Of a stretch of 64,000 bases of DNA, positions 44,392 to 53,179 are shown one piece after another. Location: positions 1,178,001 through 1,242,000 of the forward strand of contig OZ244955.1 of the NCBI GenBank assembly GCA_965222525.1. The letters run 5' to 3'. The notes beneath the pieces were generated by a model, which was not told where the DNA came from, did no database searches, and saw only the letters and a program-made list of their open reading frames with translations. This stretch comes from CBDCUF01 sp965222525. GTDB lineage: Bacteria; Pseudomonadota; Alphaproteobacteria; Rickettsiales; UBA8987. A program made the position numbers and the translations under genes. Numbering within the stretch: the first letter of the stretch is position 1; each line of letters starts with the position of its first letter.

Positions 44392-44467
44392 TGGTGCTGC
44401 CTGTAGGAATTGAACCCACAACCTACTGATTACAAATCAGTTGCTCTACCAATTGAGCTAAGGCAGC
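44392..44467 (-). tRNA. tRNA-Thr (anticodon UGU)
   Basis: The complement of this stretch folds as a full cloverleaf of 76 bases. The acceptor GCTGCCT pairs with AGGCAGC, and a D-arm GCTCAATTGGTAGAGC follows. The anticodon arm ACTGA-TTTGTAA-TCAGT has anticodon TGT, and the T-arm GTGGG-TTCAATT-CCTAC closes the fold. The CCA end is encoded. It decodes ACA and related Thr codons. The decayed mobile region lies on its 3' side, as expected for elements inserted at tRNA ends, but I found no duplicated 3' end near aroK. A short 11-base tandem (CCGGAAATATA type, 44495-44528) lies on its 5' side. Confidence 0.96.
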
Positions 44468-44678
44468 ACAAAAAATATAACGTTGACGTTGCTTACCGGA
44501 TATTGCCGGAAATATACCGGAAATAAAGGATGTAGGAGGAAGGCCTCGACTGCACCCATTTTACACACGCTCAATGTATAAATTCAGAACATAATATATG
44601 CAAGTTATTTTGGCACTTACCGGTCAGGTGTTTCAGGCATATAATGCCTACACTCCATAACACTAACCACTCCTGAAG

Positions 44679-45092
44679 ATGACCATACAAAAAGGCTCTC
44701 TTGTCCTGCTGAAGATCGGTGACGGGCAGGTGACGGAAAATTTCACTACTATAGGCGGTGTCCGTATTACAGAGATGGAATTGAATAATAATTCCATCGA
44801 AGCCACCAATCCGGAGTCCGGTGCATGGCGGCAGTTGCTTGGTAATGCAGGTATTCGTTCGGTTTCGATTTCCGCTACGGGACTTTTCGCCGATTCTGCC
44901 GCTGAGGAAACACTACGCGGATATGCATTTGCCGGAAGCCTGGACAATTATGAACTGCATTTCGGTAACGGTGATATGCTTTCCGGAGCCTTTCATATCA
45001 GTGAATACCAGCGCTCTGCCGTGCATGACGGGGAAGAGGAATTTTCGATTACACTGGAAAGCGGTGGAGTGATAACATTTACAACTGCATAA
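44679..45092 (+). CDS. GTA/phage major tail protein (TP901-1 family)
   Basis: A 137-aa protein of the major tail tube family used by TP901-1-like phages and the Rhodobacter GTA (gene 9 type). Family features are KGSLVLLKIGDG near the start, the GVRITEMELNNNSIEATN strand, the GIRSVSISATGLFAD segment and the closing EFSITLESGGVITFTTA. The protein would form the tube of a flexible tail. Only a short tape-measure-like gene accompanies it. The ATG at 44679 is preceded by three heptad units (44652-44672). Confidence 0.85.
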   Translation: MTIQKGSLVLLKIGDGQVTENFTTIGGVRITEMELNNNSIEATNPESGAWRQLLGNAGIRSVSISATGLFADSAAEETLRGYAFAGSLDNYELHFGNGDMLSGAFHISEYQRSAVHDGEEEFSITLESGGVITFTTA

Positions 45093-45104
45093 GGTGACAC
45101 AATA

Positions 45105-45602
45105 ATGGCCATAGATTTCAAAGAGATAATAGAGCTGTTGAATGATAATAAATCCGTCCTCAGCGATGACGCAAGGGCGCTTACGGATATTCTGCGCAAT
45201 GCGGATAAACTCTCACGTAATTATCGTAAAATCCTTGATTCACAAAGGCTTTCCGAGCGTGAGGTGAAGGAAACGCTGAAGATTTTATCAAATCTGGCAG
45301 ATATTCTGGCTGAAAATCTGGAAGGATTGCTCGGACGTAATTTTACCGATATATTTCAAGGTATTACCCAAACTTTATTTAACACGAAACAGGCCGGTTC
45401 TGCAAGAAAGGGAAATCATGTGACGGGCGGTAATCTGCCGGATGGTTTGGCTGGAATATCCTTTCTGGGGCAATTTCTGGGCGGGAGTTTTGGCGGTAAT
45501 TTTGCCGCTTCAGCTAATGCAGGAAATAATTTCACACTCAGTAACGGCCAGCTTATGTCTGACCTGTCCCGCATATTACAGAAATCAATACGGGATTTGT
45601 AA
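45105..45602 (+). CDS. Probable GTA tail tape-measure-like protein
   Basis: A 165-aa protein 12 bases after the tail tube gene. The first ~95 residues are helical (SRNYRKILDSQRLSEREVKE), and a glycine-rich, hydrophobic stretch near 110-145 (ISFLGQFLGGSFGGNFAASA) follows. Short tape-measure proteins of GTAs (gene 11 type) have this plan, and the position after the tube gene fits, with the gp10-like gene and chaperone missing. The match is by layout, not by a clear motif, so the call is tentative. Confidence 0.5.
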   Translation: MAIDFKEIIELLNDNKSVLSDDARALTDILRNADKLSRNYRKILDSQRLSEREVKETLKILSNLADILAENLEGLLGRNFTDIFQGITQTLFNTKQAGSARKGNHVTGGNLPDGLAGISFLGQFLGGSFGGNFAASANAGNNFTLSNGQLMSDLSRILQKSIRDL

Positions 45603-45959
45603 TATTCCTATAATAGTATTTTCTAGACCGTGTTATGATGGTTTGATATTCGCTCTGGGTTTTTGCCCCTAATGTCGGAAATAACTTTCTCTTCACGTTT
45701 GTTTCCGGCATAATTTCAGTATAGATATTCATTGCTTCCTGACTTACCCATATAACCAGATCTTCGTGATTATAGTCGTTCGAAGTATAGTATTTTCTAA
45801 CAGAAAATACTATACTGATTTTGCTATTACCATTTCAGACTGTTGGAACAAAGGCAGGTTTTTCTTTATAGAAAATCTGTAATTCTTTCAAAGGAAATGC
45901 TATTTTGTGTCGTCTAACGGTTAGAGTTTATAATCCAGTACTAACAAAAGGAGGAAAAC
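45603..45959. other. Gene-free stretch with perfect hairpin and direct repeats
   Basis: These 357 bases hold no convincing gene. A perfect 15-bp dyad lies at 45784-45816 (AGTATAGTATTTTCT, loop AAC, exact complement). Part of its arm (ATAGTATTTTCTA) also occurs at about 45612-45624, so the two copies frame some 180 bases. The minus strand between them has a frame of about 60-90 codons without a usable start, perhaps a gene remnant. The last bases before 45960 carry AAGGAGG, the ribosome-binding site of the DUF4139 gene. Confidence 0.6.
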
Positions 45960-47510
45960 ATGACTCAGTTCAACATATTCAAAAAACTTACTACGATAAC
46001 ATCGCTCACCCTTGCGCTTGCCCTTCCTGCAATGGCGGAGGAGAGTACCTCGCTTACCATATATAGCAAGGCGACTCCGGGGTCGGTTAACCCTGATATG
46101 TACCGGCCATTGCCTGGTGGACAGAATACCGGATGGTATTACAGCAGTCAGATTCCGGGATATGCAATGGTGCGGCAACAGCGGGATGTAGAAATCGGCG
46201 GCAAGCGGATTGATTTGACTTTCTCCGATGTAGCGGCGCTGATAGACCCGACTACTGTTTCGTTTAAATCTCTGACTGCACCTGATAATACCAAGGTTCT
46301 GGAGCAGAATTACCATTTCGATCTGGTAAACAACCAGAAATTGCTGGAGCGCTATCTTGGTCAGGATATTACGGTTGAGCAGTCTGTCGGCGAAAGCATA
46401 CAGACCTATAGCGGCAAGTTGCTGAGTGCGCAGGGCGGTCTGATATTGCAGGATGAAACCGGCAAGGTTACCAGTATTATGGGTTACTCCAATATCCGCT
46501 TTCCGGATTTGCCTGGTGGGCTGATTACCAGACCTACCCTGATATGGGATATTTATACCGAACAACCCGGCAGGCATAATATAGAGGCCAGTTACCAGAC
46601 CGGCGGGATTACCTGGTGGGCGGATTATAATGCTGTATTCGAGGAAGGTCGCACTGCCAATGAGGGCTTCCTCGATCTGGGTGCATGGGTAAGTATTATC
46701 AACAAGTCCGGTGCAACTTATGATAATGCGAAACTGAAACTGATTGCCGGCGATGTGCATAGGGCACCGCAACGTGGATTGCAACCAAGACATGCCAGAA
46801 AATCAGGAATGCTTGATATGGCAATGGAAGCAAGCTCCATAGCCGGATTCGAGGAAAAGTCCTTCTTTGAGTTTCATCTGTATACGCTGGGGCGTCCGGC
46901 TACGATTCCCGATAACTCAACCAAGCAGATTGAATTATTCCCCAAGGCCAGTAAAATTCCTGTTGAGAAGAAGTATGTCTATTACGGCCTGCCCAACTGG
47001 CATTACTACGGTGGCACCAACACCAACCGTGACCTTGGCATCCAGATGAACAAGAAAGTCGATGTTTACCTTAAATTTAAAAATGAGGAGAAACACGGGC
47101 TTGGTATTCCGCTGCCATCCGGACGGCTGCGGGTGAGCAAGCTGGATACGGCGGACGGTTCGCTTGAATTCATCGGCGAGGATATAATTGACCATACGCC
47201 AAAGAATGAGAAGGTGCAAATCAAGCTGGGCAGCGCATTTGATATCGTCGGTGAGCGCAGGCAGATGGATTTCAAAATTGATACCTCCCGTAAATGGATG
47301 GAGGAAACCATTGAAATCAAGCTACGTAACCATAAGGACGAGGATGCGGAGGTTATTGTTAAGGAAAATCTCTATCGTGCGGCCAACTGGAAAATCCTGA
47401 GCAATACCGGTAAATATGAAAAACAGGATGCATTCACTGTCCATTTCCCGGTAAAAGTAAAGGCTGACGGAAAGGAAGTTGTAAGATATACGGTTAAGTA
47501 TACTTGGTAG
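45960..47510 (+). CDS. DUF4139 domain-containing exported protein
   Basis: A 516-aa protein with AAGGAGG 6 bases before the ATG. The signal peptide ends ALPAMA (about residue 26). The body fits the DUF4139 family: RPTLIWDIYTEQPGRHNIEA, then GGITWWADYNAVFEEG, FLDLGAWVSIINKSGATYDNAKLKLIAGDV, and the later beta-rich YVYYGLPNWHYYGGTN. The family is periplasmic or surface-linked and mostly uncharacterised; it is distantly related to the mucoidy-inhibitor group. No catalytic motif is seen. It stands alone, followed by a palindromic repeat. Confidence 0.85.
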   Translation: MTQFNIFKKLTTITSLTLALALPAMAEESTSLTIYSKATPGSVNPDMYRPLPGGQNTGWYYSSQIPGYAMVRQQRDVEIGGKRIDLTFSDVAALIDPTTVSFKSLTAPDNTKVLEQNYHFDLVNNQKLLERYLGQDITVEQSVGESIQTYSGKLLSAQGGLILQDETGKVTSIMGYSNIRFPDLPGGLITRPTLIWDIYTEQPGRHNIEASYQTGGITWWADYNAVFEEGRTANEGFLDLGAWVSIINKSGATYDNAKLKLIAGDVHRAPQRGLQPRHARKSGMLDMAMEASSIAGFEEKSFFEFHLYTLGRPATIPDNSTKQIELFPKASKIPVEKKYVYYGLPNWHYYGGTNTNRDLGIQMNKKVDVYLKFKNEEKHGLGIPLPSGRLRVSKLDTADGSLEFIGEDIIDHTPKNEKVQIKLGSAFDIVGERRQMDFKIDTSRKWMEETIEIKLRNHKDEDAEVIVKENLYRAANWKILSNTGKYEKQDAFTVHFPVKVKADGKEVVRYTVKYTW

Positions 47511-47520
47511 ATGGTTATTT

Positions 47521-47614
47521 GTCATTCTGTTGTTTTGCAAAGCAAAACGAGCAAAATCCAGATATTTTTTACTGGATCCTGCGCTAAATTGTTCCGTAAT
47601 TTCCGCAGGATGAC
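47521..47614. repeat. GTCATTCTG...GGATGAC palindromic repeat
   Basis: A 94-bp element with GTCATTCTG and CAGGATGAC ends, an inner TTTTGCAAAGCAAAA hairpin and a second CCAGATATTTTTTACTGG hairpin. It fills the gap between the DUF4139 gene and ispG and ends 8 bases before the ispG ATG, so it covers the ispG leader. It is related in plan to the elements at 12844 and 19080. Confidence 0.75.
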
Positions 47615-47622
47615 ATGCTCAT

Positions 47623-48843
47623 ATGAAACGACACAAGACACATAAGGTGATGGTCGGGGATGTGGCAATTGGCGGAGATGCGCCGGTTGTTGTGCAGTCC
47701 ATGACCAACACCGATACGGCAGATGCAGCGGCCACTGCACAGCAGGTTAGGCAACTGGCCGATGCCGGTTCGGAGATTGTCCGGATTACGGTGAATAACG
47801 AGGAGGCCGCAAGGCAGGTTCCGGCAATCCGTGAAAGGTTGGACAAGGCTGGGTGTGATGTACCGCTGGTCGGTGATTTCCATTATAACGGCCACAAGCT
47901 GCTTGCCGAATATAAGGAGTGCGCCGAGGCACTTGATAAATACCGGATAAATCCTGGCAATGTCGGTTTCGGCAAGAAGCATGATCCGCAGTTTGAGACT
48001 ATGGTGCAAAAGGCAATTGAATATGACAAGCCGGTGCGGATAGGGGTGAACTGGGGCAGTCTGGATCAGGATTTGGCGACGAAGCTAATGGATGAAAATG
48101 CAGCCAGCGATTCCCCAAAGGATGCTGATGAAATTCTACGGGAAGTGCTGGTGTTATCGGCGCTGACCAGTACACAGAAGGCAGAGGAAATTGGGCTTGG
48201 TGCGAATAAAATTATTATTTCATGCAAGGTTAGCCGTGTGCAGGATTTGGTTGCGGTATATCGTGAACTGGCACGGCGCTCGAATTATGCTCTGCATTTG
48301 GGGCTGACCGAAGCCGGTATAGGCAGCAAGGGGATTGTGGCTACTACCGCCGCTCTTAGCATATTATTACAGGAAGGGATTGGTGATACTATCCGTGCTT
48401 CGCTTACTCCAAAGCCGGGCGAGGAACGGACGAAAGAAGTTACGGTTTGTCAGGAGGTTCTACAAAGCCTCGGCCTGCGTTCATTTACTCCGCAGGTAAC
48501 CGCATGCCCGGGATGTGGGCGGACTACCAGTACATATTTTCAGGAACTGACAGATAAAATCCAGAATTACCTGCGTGAGCAGATGCCTATATGGAAAGGG
48601 CAATATGAGGGAGTTGAGAGTATGAATCTGGCGGTGATGGGCTGTATTGTCAATGGTCCCGGCGAGAGTAAACATGCGGATATCGGTATCAGCCTGCCTG
48701 GAACCGGTGAATCACCGGTTGCTCCTGTCTTCATCGACGGCAAAAAAGCCCACACTTTGCGCGGCGACAAAATCGCCGAGGAATTTCAAGGTATTGTAGA
48801 GACATATGTAAAGGAAAGGTATAAGAAGAAAGTTAGTGCATAA
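47623..48843 (+). CDS. ispG: 4-hydroxy-3-methylbut-2-enyl diphosphate synthase IspG (GcpE)
   Basis: IspG is an iron-sulfur enzyme of the MEP isoprenoid pathway. The 406-aa protein has the TIM-barrel part (VVVQSMTNTDT; VGDFHYNGHKLL; YRINPGNVGFGKK; IGVNWGSLD) and the C-terminal cluster domain with the three Cys ligands in ACPGCGRTT and GCIVNGPGE. It is the flavodoxin/ferredoxin-dependent form by length. The end overlaps the end of convergent bioA by 11 bases. Confidence 0.95.
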   Translation: MKRHKTHKVMVGDVAIGGDAPVVVQSMTNTDTADAAATAQQVRQLADAGSEIVRITVNNEEAARQVPAIRERLDKAGCDVPLVGDFHYNGHKLLAEYKECAEALDKYRINPGNVGFGKKHDPQFETMVQKAIEYDKPVRIGVNWGSLDQDLATKLMDENAASDSPKDADEILREVLVLSALTSTQKAEEIGLGANKIIISCKVSRVQDLVAVYRELARRSNYALHLGLTEAGIGSKGIVATTAALSILLQEGIGDTIRASLTPKPGEERTKEVTVCQEVLQSLGLRSFTPQVTACPGCGRTTSTYFQELTDKIQNYLREQMPIWKGQYEGVESMNLAVMGCIVNGPGESKHADIGISLPGTGESPVAPVFIDGKKAHTLRGDKIAEEFQGIVETYVKERYKKKVSA

Positions 48844-50128
48844 CATCCTGCGCCAAAATTTCTTGTACAGATTTAGTTAGCTGTCCTAACTCATTGCTAA
48901 GTATAGTAAATGCTGGCATTATGTATATCATATCACCAAACGGGCGGAGCCACACCCCTTTAGAGATAAACTGCCTGCGTAATTCGCAGATGTAATTCCA
49001 GTCGGGATTGTCCAGCTGCACCACACCGATAGCTCCCTTAACCCGCACATCAACCACATTATCCAGCTTGCGGCAGGGACGTAATTCCTCACGCAATTGC
49101 ATCTCAATATCCTCAACCTGCTGCATGCGCGGCTCCTGTTCAAACAAATCCAGTGAAGCATTGGCAGCAGCGCATGCCAGCGGGTTTGCCATAAAAGTCG
49201 GACCATGCATAAATGCAGCTTCCAGCTTGTCAGACAAAAATGCTTCAAAAACCTTATCACTCGCCAGAGTCGCCGCAAGCCCTATAAAACCGCCGGTCAA
49301 AGCCTTGCCCAGACACATAATATCCGGCGTAATCCCTGCCTCGTCACAGGCAAATATGCTTCCCGTACGGCCAAAGCCGGTTGCCACTTCATCGGCGATG
49401 AACAGGATGTCCCGTGCCTTGCAGATACGATGGATTTCCGCCAGAATATCGGCGCTGTGGAATTTCATACCACCCGCACACTGCACCAGCGGTTCGATTA
49501 TGACCGCCGCCACACTACGCTTAATCCCGTCCAGCATTTCCTTGAATTCCGCCAGGCTATATTCGTCATTGGGGATATCCATGACATATTGCCGCGGCAT
49601 GAAGTTATTGAAATTGCTGTGCATTCCCTCATCGGGGTCGGCGACGGACATACAGCCCATAGTGTCACCATGATAGGCATGGCGGAAACATACAAACTTG
49701 CTTTTCTGGTGATTACCGTTGTTATACCAGTATTGCACAGCCATTTTCATCGCCACCTCAACCGCGGTCGAGCCGGAATCGGAGAAAAATACACGGGAGA
49801 GGCCTTTTGGGGTGATGTTGACAAGGCGTGCGGCCAGTTTATATGCAGGTTCATGCGCCAGCCCGCCGAACATTATATGTGACAGGGAATCAAGCTGTGA
49901 CCTGATTTGCTTGACTATATGCGGGTGTTGGTAACCATGGCATGCGCTCCACCATGAAGCAATACCGTCGATAAGCTCATTACCGTCGGCGAGTCTTATC
50001 CTGCTCCCCTGCGCAGAAACCACAGGTAACGGGGAAGGAGCAGATTTCATCTGCGTATATGGCAGCCATATATGTTGTAAAGCATCTGATAACCAGTAAG
50101 GAGTTGATATGTTTGATATACTGTCCAT
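48833..50128 (-). CDS. bioA: Adenosylmethionine--8-amino-7-oxononanoate aminotransferase
   Basis: This PLP-dependent enzyme makes 7,8-diaminopelargonate for biotin. The 431-aa protein has the family opening HIWLPYTQMKSA, the substrate motif GIASWWSACHGYQHP, the cofactor site FIADEVATGFGRTG with the catalytic Lys in CLGKALTGG, and MHGPTFMANPLACAAA. No bioB, bioF or bioD lies beside it, so biotin genes are scattered. No BirA-type operator is recognised upstream; the 233-base gap to the CBS gene holds nothing I can name. Confidence 0.94.
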   Translation of the reverse strand: MDSISNISTPYWLSDALQHIWLPYTQMKSAPSPLPVVSAQGSRIRLADGNELIDGIASWWSACHGYQHPHIVKQIRSQLDSLSHIMFGGLAHEPAYKLAARLVNITPKGLSRVFFSDSGSTAVEVAMKMAVQYWYNNGNHQKSKFVCFRHAYHGDTMGCMSVADPDEGMHSNFNNFMPRQYVMDIPNDEYSLAEFKEMLDGIKRSVAAVIIEPLVQCAGGMKFHSADILAEIHRICKARDILFIADEVATGFGRTGSIFACDEAGITPDIMCLGKALTGGFIGLAATLASDKVFEAFLSDKLEAAFMHGPTFMANPLACAAANASLDLFEQEPRMQQVEDIEMQLREELRPCRKLDNVVDVRVKGAIGVVQLDNPDWNYICELRRQFISKGVWLRPFGDMIYIMPAFTILSNELGQLTKSVQEILAQDVMH

Positions 50129-50361
50129 AGCTGTTCTCTTATGCCGATTTTCATAAGAAAATCAATAGCCCTGTACCAGTGCTCTATCTAATATAACGAC
50201 GAAATTTGCTAAACGAAGCGACGGCTTGTTTCACTAAATTAAGTGGCCGATTAATGGTGAGTAAAATTCTGCGAAAAACCTTTACATAACCCTGTCAAAC
50301 TTATAGACTGCGCACTAGGCCCGTTTCGGGATGTTAACCAACCCAACCTGAGGAGAGAATC

Positions 50362-50802
50362 ATGCAATTAAAAGATGTTATGACCGAAGACCCGATTTAT
50401 GTAAAAGAAGATGCGAGCATCAAGGAAGTTGCGCAGAAGATGAAGGATAATCATTGCGGCGCTATCCTTGTCGGCAAGAATGACCGGCTGACCGGTTTTA
50501 TCACCGACCGTGATATTGCACTTCGTGTAGTGGCGGAAGGCAAGGATCCGGAAAAAACTATAGCCGGTGAAATCAGTACGCCGAAAGTTCTTTATTTTTT
50601 TGAGGATCAGGAAGCTGAGGAAGCACTGCAAAATATGCAGGATAACCAGATTGTCCGTCTTGTAGTGTTGAATCGTGACAAGCGCCTGACCGGTATTGTA
50701 TCCCACAGCGATATTGCCGAAGCGGTTACCGATAACGAGCTTTACGAAGAGGAGATAGGTAAGGAAGTCACCCAGCTCGCTAGTTTGAAGTGCGCTGCTT
50801 AA
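50362..50802 (+). CDS. CBS-domain pair protein
   Basis: A 146-aa cytoplasmic protein made of two CBS domains (about residues 8-60 and 72-125), with motifs LVGKNDRLTGFITDRDIALRV and LNRDKRLTGIVSHSDIAEAV. CBS pairs bind adenosine nucleotides and act as energy sensors. The gene is single, with GAGGAGAG before the ATG. No catalytic domain is attached. The role is unknown; stand-alone CBS proteins of this size are common in alphaproteobacteria. Confidence 0.88.
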   Translation: MQLKDVMTEDPIYVKEDASIKEVAQKMKDNHCGAILVGKNDRLTGFITDRDIALRVVAEGKDPEKTIAGEISTPKVLYFFEDQEAEEALQNMQDNQIVRLVVLNRDKRLTGIVSHSDIAEAVTDNELYEEEIGKEVTQLASLKCAA

Positions 50803-50819
50803 AAAGTAGGGGAGTATTT

Positions 50820-51758
50820 CTAAACATGTAGTTCTATGAAGGCATCGTTGCGGAGGTTCTTGATGTATTTGCGGGATTCTAGTTCTATCTTGCGCATCAT
50901 TATGAGTTCCTGTGCCCGTTCATGCGTGATGCTTTCAGCGGCAGAGCGGCGGTTACCAACCCTGAAAATACGGTAGCCGTCGGCAGTTTTTATCGGGCGG
51001 GTAATACTGTTGGAATCTGTGGCTTTAACCATTTCCCTGATTTCATCCCCTAGATTATTCTCTGGTATCCAGCCGATTACACCGCCATCAGAAGCGGTTG
51101 CGCTACGTGAAAATTGTTTGGCTATCTCGCTGAACTGCTTGCCTTCATTGATTTCCTTCACCAGATTCTCCGCAAGCTCCAATGTGTCCTTTTCCTGCTC
51201 ACCAGATTCAGCACCACTCGCAAAAGGAATCATGATTTCAGACAAATAAACCTCCGCACCATCACCATGCTGCTGTTTGGCCATTGCTATAAAATCATCT
51301 ATTTCATAATCACTTACGGTAATTCTGGGCTGAATCCTGCGGGCGACAATCTTCTTCCATAAAAGCTGGTTGTTTATCTGTTCCATCAGGGTTTCCTCTG
51401 AGATACCCTGCTGCTTGATGAACTCACTGAAACTGCCTTCCTTCAAATTGTTCTTGCGCTCAATATCGGCAATTGCCCAGTCCAGCTCCTTTTTGGTGAC
51501 TTCAATATCATTCTCCCTTGCATCCTGACGTTGCAGAATCTCGTTAATCATGCTTTGCAGAGTCTGTACCATCACCCGTGAACGGTTCTGCGGAGTGTTC
51601 TCCATCCCAGCAGAGGACAACACAACACCAACCCGCTGGAATAACGAAAAGTTACTGATCGCCTCACCGTTAACAACTGCGGCAATCGCAAAATCCTGCG
51701 CCCTTGCCTGTATATTGGTGAAGGTGAGTAATATGATTATAAAAAGTCGTAGAATCAT
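50820..51758 (-). CDS. SurA-like periplasmic peptidyl-prolyl isomerase/chaperone
   Basis: A 312-aa exported protein with signal peptide 1-20 (ends IQARA). A SurA N-domain (about 25-160; AVVNGEAISNFSLFQRVG, VMVQTLQSMINEILQRQDA) is followed by one parvulin domain (about 165-270; FSEIAKQFSRSATASDGGVIGWI). SurA guides outer-membrane proteins to BAM. The second parvulin domain of E. coli SurA is missing, which is normal in alphaproteobacteria. In relatives surA usually follows lptD on the same strand; here it is on the opposite strand, ahead of lptG. Confidence 0.85.
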   Translation of the reverse strand: MILRLFIIILLTFTNIQARAQDFAIAAVVNGEAISNFSLFQRVGVVLSSAGMENTPQNRSRVMVQTLQSMINEILQRQDARENDIEVTKKELDWAIADIERKNNLKEGSFSEFIKQQGISEETLMEQINNQLLWKKIVARRIQPRITVSDYEIDDFIAMAKQQHGDGAEVYLSEIMIPFASGAESGEQEKDTLELAENLVKEINEGKQFSEIAKQFSRSATASDGGVIGWIPENNLGDEIREMVKATDSNSITRPIKTADGYRIFRVGNRRSAAESITHERAQELIMMRKIELESRKYIKNLRNDAFIELHV

Positions 51759-51849
51759 ATGGTTGTTACCATTTTTGTTAGCTATATAACGGACGCATTT
51801 TATTTCAAATTTGCTTTCACTGCAAACTTAAAATATTATCCGGTGCAAA

Positions 51850-52028
51850 CCTCCCCCGCTTGCGGGGGAGGCAAGAAATCCAAGGATTTTTAATCCTTAG
51901 GATTTCTGGTGGGGGAATACCAACAGCTAATAGCCAAGTACCAACAGCCACTACCTCATCATTCCCTCCCCAGAAATCTGGAAAGCAAGCTTTCTCAGAT
52001 TTCTTGCCCCTCCCGCAAGCGGGAGGGG
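51850..52028. repeat. Family B composite palindromic repeat, copy 3
   Basis: A 179-bp copy with the same four-hairpin plan as 8017-8196. Its central units are ACCAACA, GCTAATA, GCCAAGT, ACCAACA and GCCACTA in unbroken phase. It lies in the leader between the divergent surA-like gene and lptG and ends 23 bases before the lptG ATG. An open frame continuing from lptG through it is an accident of the repeat. Confidence 0.93.
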
Positions 52029-52051
52029 TTTATTCATCGAACAAAATAAAT

Positions 52052-53176
52052 ATGCGCATACCGTTAAAATTATCACTCTATATTATAAGGCTGTTTGTCA
52101 CCAACCTGCTGATTGTATTTGCGGTGATTGCAGCGCTGATATTGCTTGTTGACGGGCTGGAGATTGTACGCAAGGCGCAGGATTCCGATATTTCGATATT
52201 CATGATTATCCAGATGACGATATTGAAATTCCCGCTGGCGGGGCAGAAAATCATGCCGTTCCTCATGCTGTTTGCCACGATTTTTACTTATACCAAACTT
52301 AGCCATACTCAGGAGCTGGTTATTATCAGGGCGGCGGGGGTCTCGGTATGGGAGTTCCTGTTTCCCGCAGTTATCACCGCATTTACTATAGGCGTGCTGA
52401 TGGTAATGCTGCTTAACCCGCTTTCCACCTCTATGCTTTCCCGCTATGAAAGCCTTGAGACGAAATATCTTGAGGGGCGGTCGAGTTTTCTGGAGATTTC
52501 CTCATCGGGTTTATGGCTGCGTCAGCGCAATGTGATTTATGCCAGTGACCCGAATAACAGGGGGGAGGTTATCATTCATGCGCAGGATATCGGCAAGGGT
52601 CGGGGAAGCGATATCGATTTGCATGATGTGACGATATTTATTTTCGCTACGCAGGATAGTTTCTCACGGCGTATTGATGCGAAAGAGGCATGGCTACTCA
52701 GGGATTTCTGGCATCTGAAGGATGTAACGCTTTCGGCGCCAGGCAAAACGCCCGAACATCATAAGGAGTATTTTTTGGAGACCGACCTGACAGTCAAGGA
52801 TATCCATGACAGTTTTGCAACAGCAGAGACAATTTCGTTCTGGGCACTGCCTTCCTTTATAGCTACACTGACGAAATCGGGGTTTTCGGCCTTGCCACAT
52901 CGGTTGCACTGGCATACGATACTGGCCAGCCCGCTATTCTATGCGGCTATGGTGATGATTGCATCGCTGTTTTCGTTGCGCCCGTCGCGGCAGGGCAAAA
53001 CGGGTCTGCTGATTACCAGTAGCATTGTTGCAGGCTTTGTAATATATTTCCTGATTACGATAGTGTCTTCACTTGGCCTGTCGGGGAATATGCCGGTTGC
53101 AATGGCGGCCTGGGCACCTGTCGGGGTTAGTATGCTGCTGGGATTGTGGTTATTACTGCATTTTGAAGATGGGTGA
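52052..53176 (+). CDS. lptG: LPS export permease LptG (YjgP/YjgQ family)
   Basis: LptG is one of the two membrane subunits of the LptBFG transporter that pulls LPS from the inner membrane. From ATG 52052 the protein is 374 aa, with N-terminal helices (about 10-35, 60-80, 100-122), a periplasmic beta-jelly-roll domain (about 140-265) and three C-terminal helices. RLFVTNLLIVFAVIAALILL and the coupling region MPFLMLFATIFTYTKLSHTQEL fit the family. lptF, usually just upstream, is missing; lptD follows after repeat B4. LptG rather than LptF is inferred from the position before lptD. Confidence 0.85.
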   Translation: MRIPLKLSLYIIRLFVTNLLIVFAVIAALILLVDGLEIVRKAQDSDISIFMIIQMTILKFPLAGQKIMPFLMLFATIFTYTKLSHTQELVIIRAAGVSVWEFLFPAVITAFTIGVLMVMLLNPLSTSMLSRYESLETKYLEGRSSFLEISSSGLWLRQRNVIYASDPNNRGEVIIHAQDIGKGRGSDIDLHDVTIFIFATQDSFSRRIDAKEAWLLRDFWHLKDVTLSAPGKTPEHHKEYFLETDLTVKDIHDSFATAETISFWALPSFIATLTKSGFSALPHRLHWHTILASPLFYAAMVMIASLFSLRPSRQGKTGLLITSSIVAGFVIYFLITIVSSLGLSGNMPVAMAAWAPVGVSMLLGLWLLLHFEDG

Positions 53177-53179
53177 AAA

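Noticed and set aside
45614..45850. Minus-strand frame of about 90 codons between the tail genes and the DUF4139 gene
   Set aside because: It lacks a start codon except one near its middle, has no ribosome-binding site and ends in repeated arms; at most a remnant.
49205..49882. A 225-codon plus-strand frame opposite bioA
   Set aside because: It is antisense to conserved BioA motifs and its product has no recognisable domain.
51860..52051. N-terminal extension of lptG through repeat B3
   Set aside because: The extra 64 residues are encoded by the repeat; ATG 52052 gives the normal LptG start with a charged N-terminus and first helix.
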